Assembly (NCBI GenBank): GCA_964567745.1
Contig: CAZMNY010000007.1
Span: 1 to 64,000 of the forward strand
Source of the DNA: CAZMNY01 sp964567745
GTDB lineage: Bacteria; Planctomycetota; Planctomycetia; Pirellulales; Pirellulaceae
DNA length: 64,000 nucleotides
Direction of reading: 5' to 3'
Made by a program: the position numbers and the translations under genes. The notes beneath the pieces were generated by a model. The model did not search any database, had not been told where the DNA came from, and was given only the letters and a program-made list of their open reading frames with translations. Every line of letters starts with the position of its first letter. Positions within the stretch are counted from its first letter, which is position 1. Of the stretch, positions 45,693 to 53,121 are shown in pieces.

Positions 45693-46868
45693 ATGTCCGA
45701 CGCTGTCGACATCGAGATTGGCCTCGAACGATTCGTTCGTCAGCAGCGCGAGCGACGGACGGTCAATGGCCGCGTCGGGTTGCTCGTTAATCGCGCCTCT
45801 GTGGACAACCGGCTCGCCGCTACTCACCAAGTGATCGGCGAGTTGCTTCCCGGACAGTTGACCGCCATTTTTGCGCCGCAACACGGTTGGTGGGGAGAGC
45901 AGCAAGCGAACATGCTCGAGACTCCTCACGACCACGCCGAACTTCCCGCGCCCGTGTACAGTCTCTATGCGGATCAGCGCCGACCTGATCCGCAGATGCT
46001 CGACGGGCTCGATCATTTTGTCATCGACCTGCAAGACGTCGGCACGCGAGTTTACACGTTTGTGTGGACGATGCTGAATTGTCTCGAGGCTTGTGGAGAG
46101 CGAGGCATCGAAGTCATTGTGCTCGATCGGCCCAACCCGATCGGGGGCGATGTGGTGGAAGGGCCGTTGTTGGAGCGAGACTATCGGAGCTTTGTGGGGC
46201 AAGCCGAGATCCCGATGCGGCACGGCCTGACGATGGGCGAACTCGCTCAGATGCTCGTCGTCGAAAATCGGCTCGATGTCGCTCTGTCCGTCATCCAACT
46301 TGAAGGATGGTTGCGCAATCATCGATTTCGACAATTGGGTCGGCTCTGGATTCCCCCCTCGCCCAACCTGCCAACTCCGGAATCGACCTTGGTCTACCCC
46401 GGACAAGTCCTGCTCGAGGGCACGAATCTTTCGGAGGGACGTGGGACGACGATCCCTTTCGAGTGCGTCGGTGCTCCCTACATCGATTCGCGAAAGCTCA
46501 AGGATGCCATGGAGCAATTCGCCTTGCCCGGTATTCGATTCCTCGAGACTCGATTCACGCCGACATTCGACAAATGGGTCGGAGAGAGTTGCGGCGGCCT
46601 CTCATGGCACGTCGTGGATACTCGCACATTTCGCCCTTACCGCACAACGGTCTGCTTGTTGCACGCTTGTCAGACCCTTTGGCCCGACGATTTCGCTTGG
46701 CTTGAACCGCCATACGAGTACGAATTGACCAAGCCGCCCATCGACATTATTAGCGGCAGCGACAGGCTGAGGACCAAGCTAACGTGTAGTTCAATCGACC
46801 ACCTCTCCGACTGCGATGATGTCGCGTGGCGAAATCGATCCGAGCCGTTTCGGCTTTATTCGCAATGA
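45693..46868 (+). CDS. Stand-alone DUF1343 (NamZ-like) protein
   Basis: The 391-residue protein is homologous to the second half of the preceding fusion: VIDLQDVGTRVYTFVW, VLDRPNPIGGDVVEGPL, NLPTPESTLVYPGQVLLEG and SEGRGTTIPFE. It has no clear signal peptide, so it may act in the cytoplasm. The usual PEHG motif reads APQHGWWGEQQ, so the glutamate is glutamine. If that residue is catalytic, which I cannot confirm, this copy would differ in activity. ATG 45693 is preferred to GTG 45684. A gap of about 200 bp with a mobile element separates it from the fusion gene. Confidence 0.85.
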   Translation: MSDAVDIEIGLERFVRQQRERRTVNGRVGLLVNRASVDNRLAATHQVIGELLPGQLTAIFAPQHGWWGEQQANMLETPHDHAELPAPVYSLYADQRRPDPQMLDGLDHFVIDLQDVGTRVYTFVWTMLNCLEACGERGIEVIVLDRPNPIGGDVVEGPLLERDYRSFVGQAEIPMRHGLTMGELAQMLVVENRLDVALSVIQLEGWLRNHRFRQLGRLWIPPSPNLPTPESTLVYPGQVLLEGTNLSEGRGTTIPFECVGAPYIDSRKLKDAMEQFALPGIRFLETRFTPTFDKWVGESCGGLSWHVVDTRTFRPYRTTVCLLHACQTLWPDDFAWLEPPYEYELTKPPIDIISGSDRLRTKLTCSSIDHLSDCDDVAWRNRSEPFRLYSQ

Positions 46869-46982
46869 GACGGCGAGGGCATGTCGCAAAGCGAGTTTTG
46901 TCGATTGGGGAGGTTTCCAATCGCAAATGGCCCCTGCTACGATGGCGATCGGATCGAGACATGAACACGTTGGAGGACGCGG

Positions 46983-47780
46983 ATGCCAACTACGATTAAT
47001 GGAATCGGCACGACATATTTCGGTAAGAAGAAGCTCGAGCAATACGAGGGCGTTTGCGATTCCTGCAACCGCTCAACCACTCTGTTCGATTATGAAACGG
47101 GGTATTACATCTGCGTCATCTTCATTCCGATCATCCCGCTCGGACGCAAGATGATTCTCGGCGAATGTTCCATTTGCTCGCAGCATCGCGTGATTTCACT
47201 TCGCGATTGGGAGCAGATGAAGGAGCAGTCGATTTCGCAGAGCATGGAAGAGTTGACGTCGAACGCCGAGGATCCGGCCAAGGCGATTGAGTTGCTCGGC
47301 ACGTACACCGCGTTTAAGCAATACGATGAAGCTCGTGAGTTGGCCGCAGCGGTAAAAACGACTCACTGGGAACACTACGACACCATGCTCGCGATCGGCG
47401 GATGGTACGAACAAATGAAACAGACAGCCGAAGCGGAGGAGTGTTTTCAGCAGTGCATTGCGCTCGATCCCAATTGCCCGTCGTCGGTTCGAATACGCTG
47501 CATCACGCACTTGGAGAACAACCAACTTCAAGACGCACAGAAGTTGGCCTACGAGCTGTTCGGTCAGGCCCCGATCGACAATATGGGGCCGATGTTGATG
47601 CTGATTCACGTGCTCGAGCAAACCGGGCAGGATGACGTCGCCTACGAAGTCTATAAACACATCCTTCAAGGCATCCCGGAACTGAAGGAGGACAAAGACT
47701 TCTGCAAGGACATCCGAAAGTTAGAGAAGAAGCTTGGAGTTACCGAGTCGATCGCGCCTAAGCGCGGATGGTTTGGTTAG
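46983..47780 (+). CDS. Zinc-ribbon and TPR protein
   Basis: The 265-residue protein starts with a short metal-ribbon-like segment, with CDSC (24-27) and CSIC (about 60-63), around a hydrophobic turn (YYICVIFIPIIPLG). TPR repeats follow, for example EAEECFQQCIALDPNCPSS and DAQKLAYELFGQAPIDNMG. TPR proteins mediate protein contacts; nothing shows its partner. GGAGG lies about 10 bp upstream of the ATG. Its TAG stop overlaps the stop of the convergent dehydratase gene. Confidence 0.75.
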   Translation: MPTTINGIGTTYFGKKKLEQYEGVCDSCNRSTTLFDYETGYYICVIFIPIIPLGRKMILGECSICSQHRVISLRDWEQMKEQSISQSMEELTSNAEDPAKAIELLGTYTAFKQYDEARELAAAVKTTHWEHYDTMLAIGGWYEQMKQTAEAEECFQQCIALDPNCPSSVRIRCITHLENNQLQDAQKLAYELFGQAPIDNMGPMLMLIHVLEQTGQDDVAYEVYKHILQGIPELKEDKDFCKDIRKLEKKLGVTESIAPKRGWFG

Positions 47781-48784
47781 TTCTGAATCCACTCGCGAAA
47801 TTGGTCGTCATCCACGTTTCTTCCGCTGACGACGACGACGACATCGGCATCACCGTCGGGTGCCGCTGCGCCGGTGAGTAACGCTGAGATCGCGATAGCG
47901 CCGGACGGTTCGGAGCGAAGGCCGTGGCGATCGTACAACCACTTCATGGCTTGCCGAGTTTCCACGTCGCTCGACGTCACGGCTCGAGTGACATCGCGTC
48001 GCAAGATAGGCCAGTTGTGTTCGCCGACATCGTACGAGAGCAGCCCGTCGCAGATGCTCATCGGCTTATCGATCCGCACTCGCCGATCCTCTTCCAGCGA
48101 ACGTCGAAAATCGTCCGCTCCATCCGGCTCGACGCCGACGACGATGGCGCCGGGATAGTGGTGGGCGATTGACAAGGCATGGCCGGCCATCAGACCCCCG
48201 CCACTGACTTGGCAATAAAAGTTGGCGAGACCGCGCCCCTCGGCAGTCAGTGCCTGGACGATCTCCAGTCCGCCGACGCCGTTGCCCGCGATGACATCCG
48301 CGTCGTCGTAGGGCGAGGCTTGAAGCGCGTTTTCATCTTCTGCGATCTCTTGAGTCATGCTGTCGCGCAAGCCGGTTTCATGGTCGGTCGCGATATCGTA
48401 CGTGCGAATCTCTGCTCCGAATGAGCGTGTAATCTCGAACTTGATCTTGGGCGCCGTGTCCGGCATGACGATGATGACTCGCTTGCCATACGCATGGCCA
48501 GCAAACGAGATTCCGGAGGCGAAGTTGCCGGACGAGTGGGCCGCTATCGGTCGATCACCGATCGCTTCCAGGTTGTTGGCGACCCAATTCAGCGCGCCCA
48601 GCAGTTTGAAGGAGCCAACAGGAGTCCAGCCATAATCCTTCAACCAAACGCGACGGCTTGGCGGCAAACCGAGTTCTTTCTCCAAGGCGTAAGATCGAAT
48701 CAGCGGCGCGCGCGTCAGGTGCGAGCGGATGATCGTCTCGGCCTTCAGCACATCGGCCATCGTGGCTATTCGAATGTCCGTCAT
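47777..48784 (-). CDS. PLP-dependent threonine/serine dehydratase or racemase-like enzyme
   Basis: The 335-residue protein has the fold-type II PLP layout: WTPVGSFKLLGA with the Schiff-base lysine K60, AAHSSGNFASGI for substrate binding, and the phosphate loop VSGGGLMAGHA. This fits threonine dehydratase, serine racemase or a hydroxyaspartate dehydratase. The catabolic-type length, without a C-terminal regulatory ACT domain, is consistent. ATG 48784 is chosen because MTDIRIATMADVL is a usual start, while the frame extends upstream into poly-G DNA. Its stop overlaps the zinc-ribbon/TPR gene stop. Confidence 0.88.
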   Translation of the reverse strand: MTDIRIATMADVLKAETIIRSHLTRAPLIRSYALEKELGLPPSRRVWLKDYGWTPVGSFKLLGALNWVANNLEAIGDRPIAAHSSGNFASGISFAGHAYGKRVIIVMPDTAPKIKFEITRSFGAEIRTYDIATDHETGLRDSMTQEIAEDENALQASPYDDADVIAGNGVGGLEIVQALTAEGRGLANFYCQVSGGGLMAGHALSIAHHYPGAIVVGVEPDGADDFRRSLEEDRRVRIDKPMSICDGLLSYDVGEHNWPILRRDVTRAVTSSDVETRQAMKWLYDRHGLRSEPSGAIAISALLTGAAAPDGDADVVVVVSGRNVDDDQFREWIQN

Positions 48785-49155
48785 CAATCGATCCTGTGAA
48801 TCCTGGGTGGCTTGTCCGTCGCCCTTCGCTCCGCGCGAGTGTCGGGGGGGGGGGCCGCGGGGAGGGGGGCGCGGGGGCGGAAGAACGCCCACAAGGGCGG
48901 CGCNNNNNNNNNNGTGTTTTTTGTGCCGTGGGTCTCCCTCCCCATATGGGGGGGTTCGTGAAAGGCGACGCTAGAGATTGTACACGTCCAGGACGCTCGC
49001 CGAATGGCCAGAGTCGCTCGAAGTTGTTACCTTGGACGCACCGACGCTCGGACGTCCAAATCATGCTCTGGGGTTGATCGGTTTTCGGCGAGAATTGGGC
49101 GAGTTAGAATGCAAATTGCGAAATGCAAGTGAACCTGCAACTGAGGAACCCATCC
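48785..49155. other. Intergenic space with poly-G tract and assembly gap
   Basis: The left part has runs of G and (GGGGGGC)-like text. Ten Ns follow, then more G-rich sequence. No gene is supported, and reading frames crossing the gap are unreliable. The right part is the upstream region of the DUF1080 gene. Confidence 0.6.
48904..48913. other. Assembly gap (10 N)
   Basis: Ten Ns flanked by a poly-G tract that starts near 48842 mark a scaffold join or unresolved low-complexity sequence. The true length is unknown. Confidence 0.98.
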
Positions 49156-49869
49156 ATGCCGCGCAACCGAGTTTTCTGTTCGTTTCTGACCGTTGCGACG
49201 AGTCTTGTCATCGTGACGGGGTGGACGTCGTTGGGACGTTGCGAACCGCCGGAGGGATTTGTGGCCCTCTTCAACGGCAAAGACCTTACCGGCTGGAAGG
49301 GTCTCGTGGGGAACCCAAAGACTCGAGCCAAAATGTCGAAGGAGAAGCTCGCCGAAGCGCAAAAGAAGGCCGACGAACAAATGCGAGCTCATTGGTCGGT
49401 TGTGGACGGAGTCTTGGTCTTCGACGGCAAAGGAAAAAGCCTCTGCACGGCGAAAGACTACGGCGACTTCGAAATGGTTTTGGACTGGAAGATCAAGAAG
49501 GCCGGCGACAGCGGGATTTATTTGCGAGGCTCGCCGCAAGTTCAAATCTGGGACACCGAGTACAAGAAGTACCACGGTATGGGTGCCGACAAGGGTTCTG
49601 GCGCGCTTTGGAACAACAAGAAACACGCCCGCTTCCCGTTGGTCAACGCCGATAAGCCAGCGGGGCAATGGAACACGTTCTACATCAAGATGGTGGGCGA
49701 TAAGCTAACCGTCAAACTCAACGGCAAACTCGTCACGGACCGAGTCGTCATGGAGAACTATTGGGAGCGGGACAAGCCGATCTACGCGACAGGCCAAATT
49801 GAACTGCAAAACCATGGGAACACCCTTGAGTTTCGCAACTTGTACATTCGCGAGCTCGATAAGCCGTAA
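49156..49869 (+). CDS. Exported DUF1080 (3-keto-disaccharide-hydrolase-type) protein
   Basis: The 237-residue protein has a signal peptide (FCSFLTVATSLVIVTGW) and the DUF1080 beta-sandwich fold: GFVALFNGKDLTGWKG at the start, DFEMVLDWKIKKAGDSGIYL in the middle and GQIELQNHGNTLEFRNLYIR at the end. DUF1080 domains bind or act on carbohydrates and are abundant in planctomycetes; related members cleave 3-keto-glycosides. ATG 49156 is used because TGAGGAA precedes it and the signal peptide follows. A coiled, lysine-rich insertion (SKEKLAEAQKKADEQMRAH) lies between the first strands. Confidence 0.88.
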   Translation: MPRNRVFCSFLTVATSLVIVTGWTSLGRCEPPEGFVALFNGKDLTGWKGLVGNPKTRAKMSKEKLAEAQKKADEQMRAHWSVVDGVLVFDGKGKSLCTAKDYGDFEMVLDWKIKKAGDSGIYLRGSPQVQIWDTEYKKYHGMGADKGSGALWNNKKHARFPLVNADKPAGQWNTFYIKMVGDKLTVKLNGKLVTDRVVMENYWERDKPIYATGQIELQNHGNTLEFRNLYIRELDKP

Positions 49870-49953
49870 CGGAAATGACGCACAAGCAGCGTGAAGCGGA
49901 CGTCGAGATGGAACACTGATTGACCACTTTGAGAGACGCGGTAAGAAAGACAG

Positions 49954-50820
49954 ATGGGAAACTCCAACAACGGTGCTTGCCTTGAAACAGAGCGCAAGAC
50001 AAGGAAGAAAAAGTTGACGCTGGCTGAACGAGCCGACAGGTTCGATTGTTACCAGAAATCGGTGCAATCGCCGGACCATGAGATCGAGTTCTTCGAGCAG
50101 GCGTACCGAGAGGCGTTTGGCCGCAAGCCGTACACCCTGCGCGAAGATTTTTGCGGGACGTTCGCGGTCTGTTGTTCCTGGGTTAAGTCTGGCTCGAAGC
50201 GAACCGCAATCGGCGTCGATCTGTGCCCCGAGACTTTGCAATGGGGACGCGACCACAACCTTTCACGCCTGAAGGACTCGCAGGCCGACCGAATACGGCT
50301 TCTGGAGCAAGATGTTCGCACGAGCGATCCGCCGACCGTCGAGATCCTCGCCGCTCAGAATTTCTCCTTTTGGATCTTCAAGACTCGCAAAGAAGTCATC
50401 GAGTACTTCCGTGTCGCCAGATCGAATCTGAATTCGGACGGCATCATGATTATGGACATGATGGGCGGAGGCGATTGTTACACGGAAGGCCAGACGGACA
50501 AGCGGCGAATCAAGAAGGGTAAGCGCGGCTTCAAGTATCACTGGGAGCAAGCCAGCTTCAATCCCGTCAATGGCGACGCGAGCTTCTATATCAGCTTCAA
50601 GTTCAACGACGGCTCCAAAATGAATCGCGCCTTTGAATATCACTGGCGGTTTTGGACCGTGCCCGAAGTCATCGAGATGCTTGAGGAAGCCGGCTTTAGC
50701 AAGAGCCACGTCTACTGGGAGGAAGAAGACGAGGATGGCGAAGACACCGGCGAATGGGCTCGCGCAGAATCCGCGCCCAGCAACGCAAGCTGGCTAGCCT
50801 ATATCGTCGCGGTCAAGTGA
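49954..50820 (+). CDS. Class I SAM-dependent methyltransferase
   Basis: The 288-residue protein has a methyltransferase core: LREDFCGTFAVCCSWV (motif I), a GVDLCPETLQWGRDH acidic loop, RIRLLEQDVRT and a C-terminal VPEVIEMLEEAGFSKSHVYW region. The substrate is not evident; a small molecule is possible. The N-terminus is basic (TERKTRKKKL). It follows the DUF1080 gene by 84 bp. The ATG at 49954 has no strong ribosome site. Confidence 0.8.
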   Translation: MGNSNNGACLETERKTRKKKLTLAERADRFDCYQKSVQSPDHEIEFFEQAYREAFGRKPYTLREDFCGTFAVCCSWVKSGSKRTAIGVDLCPETLQWGRDHNLSRLKDSQADRIRLLEQDVRTSDPPTVEILAAQNFSFWIFKTRKEVIEYFRVARSNLNSDGIMIMDMMGGGDCYTEGQTDKRRIKKGKRGFKYHWEQASFNPVNGDASFYISFKFNDGSKMNRAFEYHWRFWTVPEVIEMLEEAGFSKSHVYWEEEDEDGEDTGEWARAESAPSNASWLAYIVAVK

Positions 50821-50954
50821 GTTGTCGATGCGGGCAGCGCGAACACGTGTGTCGAAAACGAATCGTTTAACCCGTCGCCGCAGGCAAGGCCGCCAGTAGA
50901 CTAAGCAGCGCCTTCTTTCTCTTCGTCCTCGGCCGTCGGCGCGAGCTCGTCGAA

Positions 50955-51671
50955 CTAGCGACGAGCGTTCCACGAATCCTGCGAGTATCGCTCTGCGACA
51001 AAACGCCGCATAAGCGGCTCGGGCCAGGATTCGAGTCGGCCGCTCGGCACCCACGAGTCGATGATCGCCTGGCTCAACAGGTTGGAATCGAGCCCGAGGT
51101 TCGTCACGAAGTCGTCGTGCTTTCGGCGGTTGCGATATTCGGGCTGCCGAGGCGGCGCCTTCAGAAGGCGCGAGATCTTGTCGAGCGGAAAGTGGTTGAG
51201 CAGCGTGCCGTGGTAGAGCAGGTGATTACGGCGGCAGCGGAGGCTGTTGCCGGAGAACTTCCGGTCGCCGACGGTCAAATCACTTGAGCCCTGACAAACG
51301 GCGTCGATTCCTAAACTCCGTACTGCCTTGAGGATTCGCTCGAGCACAAAGCAGTGGGCCTGGTCGATCGCCTGAAGTTCTGGTCGCCGCTCGGTGTTCA
51401 GGATGACTGAATAGACGAGGCATCCAGTTCCGGCCACGATGGCCAATCCGCCGCTGGTTCGGCGAATGATCGGAACGCGCTCGTCCGCACACCGCGCCCG
51501 ATCGACCTCAACTTCGATTTGCGACGAGCGACCGATGACGACCATGGTCTGTGTCGGTGCCCAGATCCGCAACACCTCACCACCTTCTCCCGTCTCGGCC
51601 GACTCGAGCAATGCTTCGTCCAAGGCGACGTTTTCGGCTGCGGTTGGGAGTGTCAGCTCGAGCAATTTCAT
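50955..51671 (-). CDS. lplA: Lipoate-protein ligase A family protein
   Basis: The 238-residue protein carries the lipoyl-ligase core: MKLLELTLPTAAENVALDEA, IWAPTQTMVVIGRSSQ, the RRTSGGLAIV motif (70-79) and SDLTVGDRKFSGNSLR. It attaches lipoate to E2 or H proteins of dehydrogenase complexes or glycine cleavage. The ATG at 51671 is used; a TTG upstream at 51707 adds residues without a conserved start. The short length lacks a C-terminal accessory domain. No lipoylated protein gene is beside it. Confidence 0.88.
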   Translation of the reverse strand: MKLLELTLPTAAENVALDEALLESAETGEGGEVLRIWAPTQTMVVIGRSSQIEVEVDRARCADERVPIIRRTSGGLAIVAGTGCLVYSVILNTERRPELQAIDQAHCFVLERILKAVRSLGIDAVCQGSSDLTVGDRKFSGNSLRCRRNHLLYHGTLLNHFPLDKISRLLKAPPRQPEYRNRRKHDDFVTNLGLDSNLLSQAIIDSWVPSGRLESWPEPLMRRFVAERYSQDSWNARR

Positions 51672-51768
51672 GGGTGGGCAATGGTCGTTAGGGGTGGTGG
51701 CTGGCAAGGGCCGATCTTAAACTGCAGGATTGGATCGCGGTATGAATTTACGGTAGGAACTCTCTCGA

Positions 51769-52812
51769 ATGAACTCCCCTGTGTCTCCCCAAGAGGGTGC
51801 CGTCCTCGAAAAGACGACGAATCCCGACGACACCCTACCGCCAGTTGAACCGCCGAACTCGGCGTTCATCCTACAGCTATTTCTGATCCCGGCCATCATT
51901 GTCACGATCATCGTTTGTGTCTGGCTGATGTTCAGTTGGTTGGCCCACATGGGCAACGACCCTCAGAAGTTGGTCCAAGACATCCGCAAGATGAACTCGG
52001 CCAGTTGGCAAAAAGCGCTCGTGCTCGCCAACATGTTGCGAAACGACGAATACGATCATCTCAAGGACGACCCCAAGTTGGCGGGAGAGTTGGCCGATCT
52101 CTTGAAGGCTCAGTTGGTTGAATCGGGGAAAGACGATCGCAGCATCAAGTTGCGTCGATTCCTGTGCCGAGCCATCGGAGAGTTCCGCACGCCGGAAGGA
52201 ATGCCGGCATTGCTCATCGCGGCGACGCAAGAGAAAAACGAACGCGACGTTGAAGTTCGACGATCGGCGTTGGCCGCAATCGCAATCTTGACGAGTCAGG
52301 TGGGAAGCGAGCGGGCTCGCGAAAATCCCGAGGTGTTGAGTACCTTGATTGCGGCATCGAAAGAGCGAGCCAGCAGTGATCCACAAAGAAGCGAACGCGC
52401 CGCGATTCGTTCGACTGCGGCGTTTGCGCTCGGCGTCTTGGGCGGAACCGAGGCGACTGATCGCTTGGCCAAAATGACGCTCGACTCCGAGCCCGACGTG
52501 CGATACAACGCCGCCACCGGGCTCGCTCGGAATGGAGACGAGCGCGCGGTGACCGTCCTCAAACAGATGCTCGACCCCAACAACAAACAAGCGGTTCGCG
52601 GCGAGAAGTCTGAGTCGGCGAAGGAACGAAAACGGCTCGATGTGATGGGCAATGCGATCCGCGCGATTGTCAAACTGAAAGAGCAGAACTTGGCTTGGGA
52701 CTCGTCCGAGGTTCGCGACGAACTCCAATCGCTCGCCGACAAGAATGCCCTCAACTCCATCACACTCGAAGCTCGCGCTGCCTTGCTTCGTCTCGCCAAG
52801 CCGGTGAATTAG
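51769..52812 (+). CDS. Membrane-anchored HEAT-repeat protein
   Basis: The 347-residue protein has one membrane helix (FILQLFLIPAIIVTIIVCVW, about 28-47) followed by HEAT-type helical pairs, such as DVEVRRSALAAIAILTSQVG, IRSTAAFALGVLGGTEATDR and DVRYNAATGLARNGDERAVT. HEAT repeats bind proteins or polymers; a partner is not shown. The soluble part is on one side of the inner membrane. The ATG at 51769 gives a 27-residue acidic start. Confidence 0.8.
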   Translation: MNSPVSPQEGAVLEKTTNPDDTLPPVEPPNSAFILQLFLIPAIIVTIIVCVWLMFSWLAHMGNDPQKLVQDIRKMNSASWQKALVLANMLRNDEYDHLKDDPKLAGELADLLKAQLVESGKDDRSIKLRRFLCRAIGEFRTPEGMPALLIAATQEKNERDVEVRRSALAAIAILTSQVGSERARENPEVLSTLIAASKERASSDPQRSERAAIRSTAAFALGVLGGTEATDRLAKMTLDSEPDVRYNAATGLARNGDERAVTVLKQMLDPNNKQAVRGEKSESAKERKRLDVMGNAIRAIVKLKEQNLAWDSSEVRDELQSLADKNALNSITLEARAALLRLAKPVN

Positions 52813-53121
52813 GTTCGTGAGCTAACCTCGAATCCGAATCTGACCTTCGGTCATATCGGTGTCGATTGAACGGAAATCCTAGGGCGTTGCCCGTAGGCTA
52901 CGTTAACGTAGGCCAATCGATGCGCGAGGCGCGCGGATGGTCTCGGGAGGCGTTGAGAGCTCGTTCGAGTCTTGCAGCGGCTTGCTCGTTGGGGGTCTGT
53001 CATTTTGCACTTTGCACTCCTTTGCACGAGCGCGTTTCGGCTCTTAGTTAGCGCCCATCAAATCAATAGACCGCTCGCCCGCTCGGGTGAATCAGGTCTT
53101 GTCAGTTAGGCGCGTCGTTGC
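52813..53121. repeat. Repeat-bearing intergenic region
   Basis: It holds a dispersed repeat (52878-52915) with the palindrome CTACGTTAACGTAG and a GGGCGTTGCCC hairpin; an inverted relative lies at 59748-59790. The right end (about 53080-53110, GGGTGAATCAGGTCTTGTCA) resembles the sequence downstream of the second PQQ-type gene at 59862-59930. A 61-residue frame here is translated repeat and not a gene. Confidence 0.65.

Noticed and set aside
52866..53051. 61-residue frame RALPVGYVNVGQ...
   Set aside because: The peptide is a translated dispersed repeat (also found inverted at 59748).
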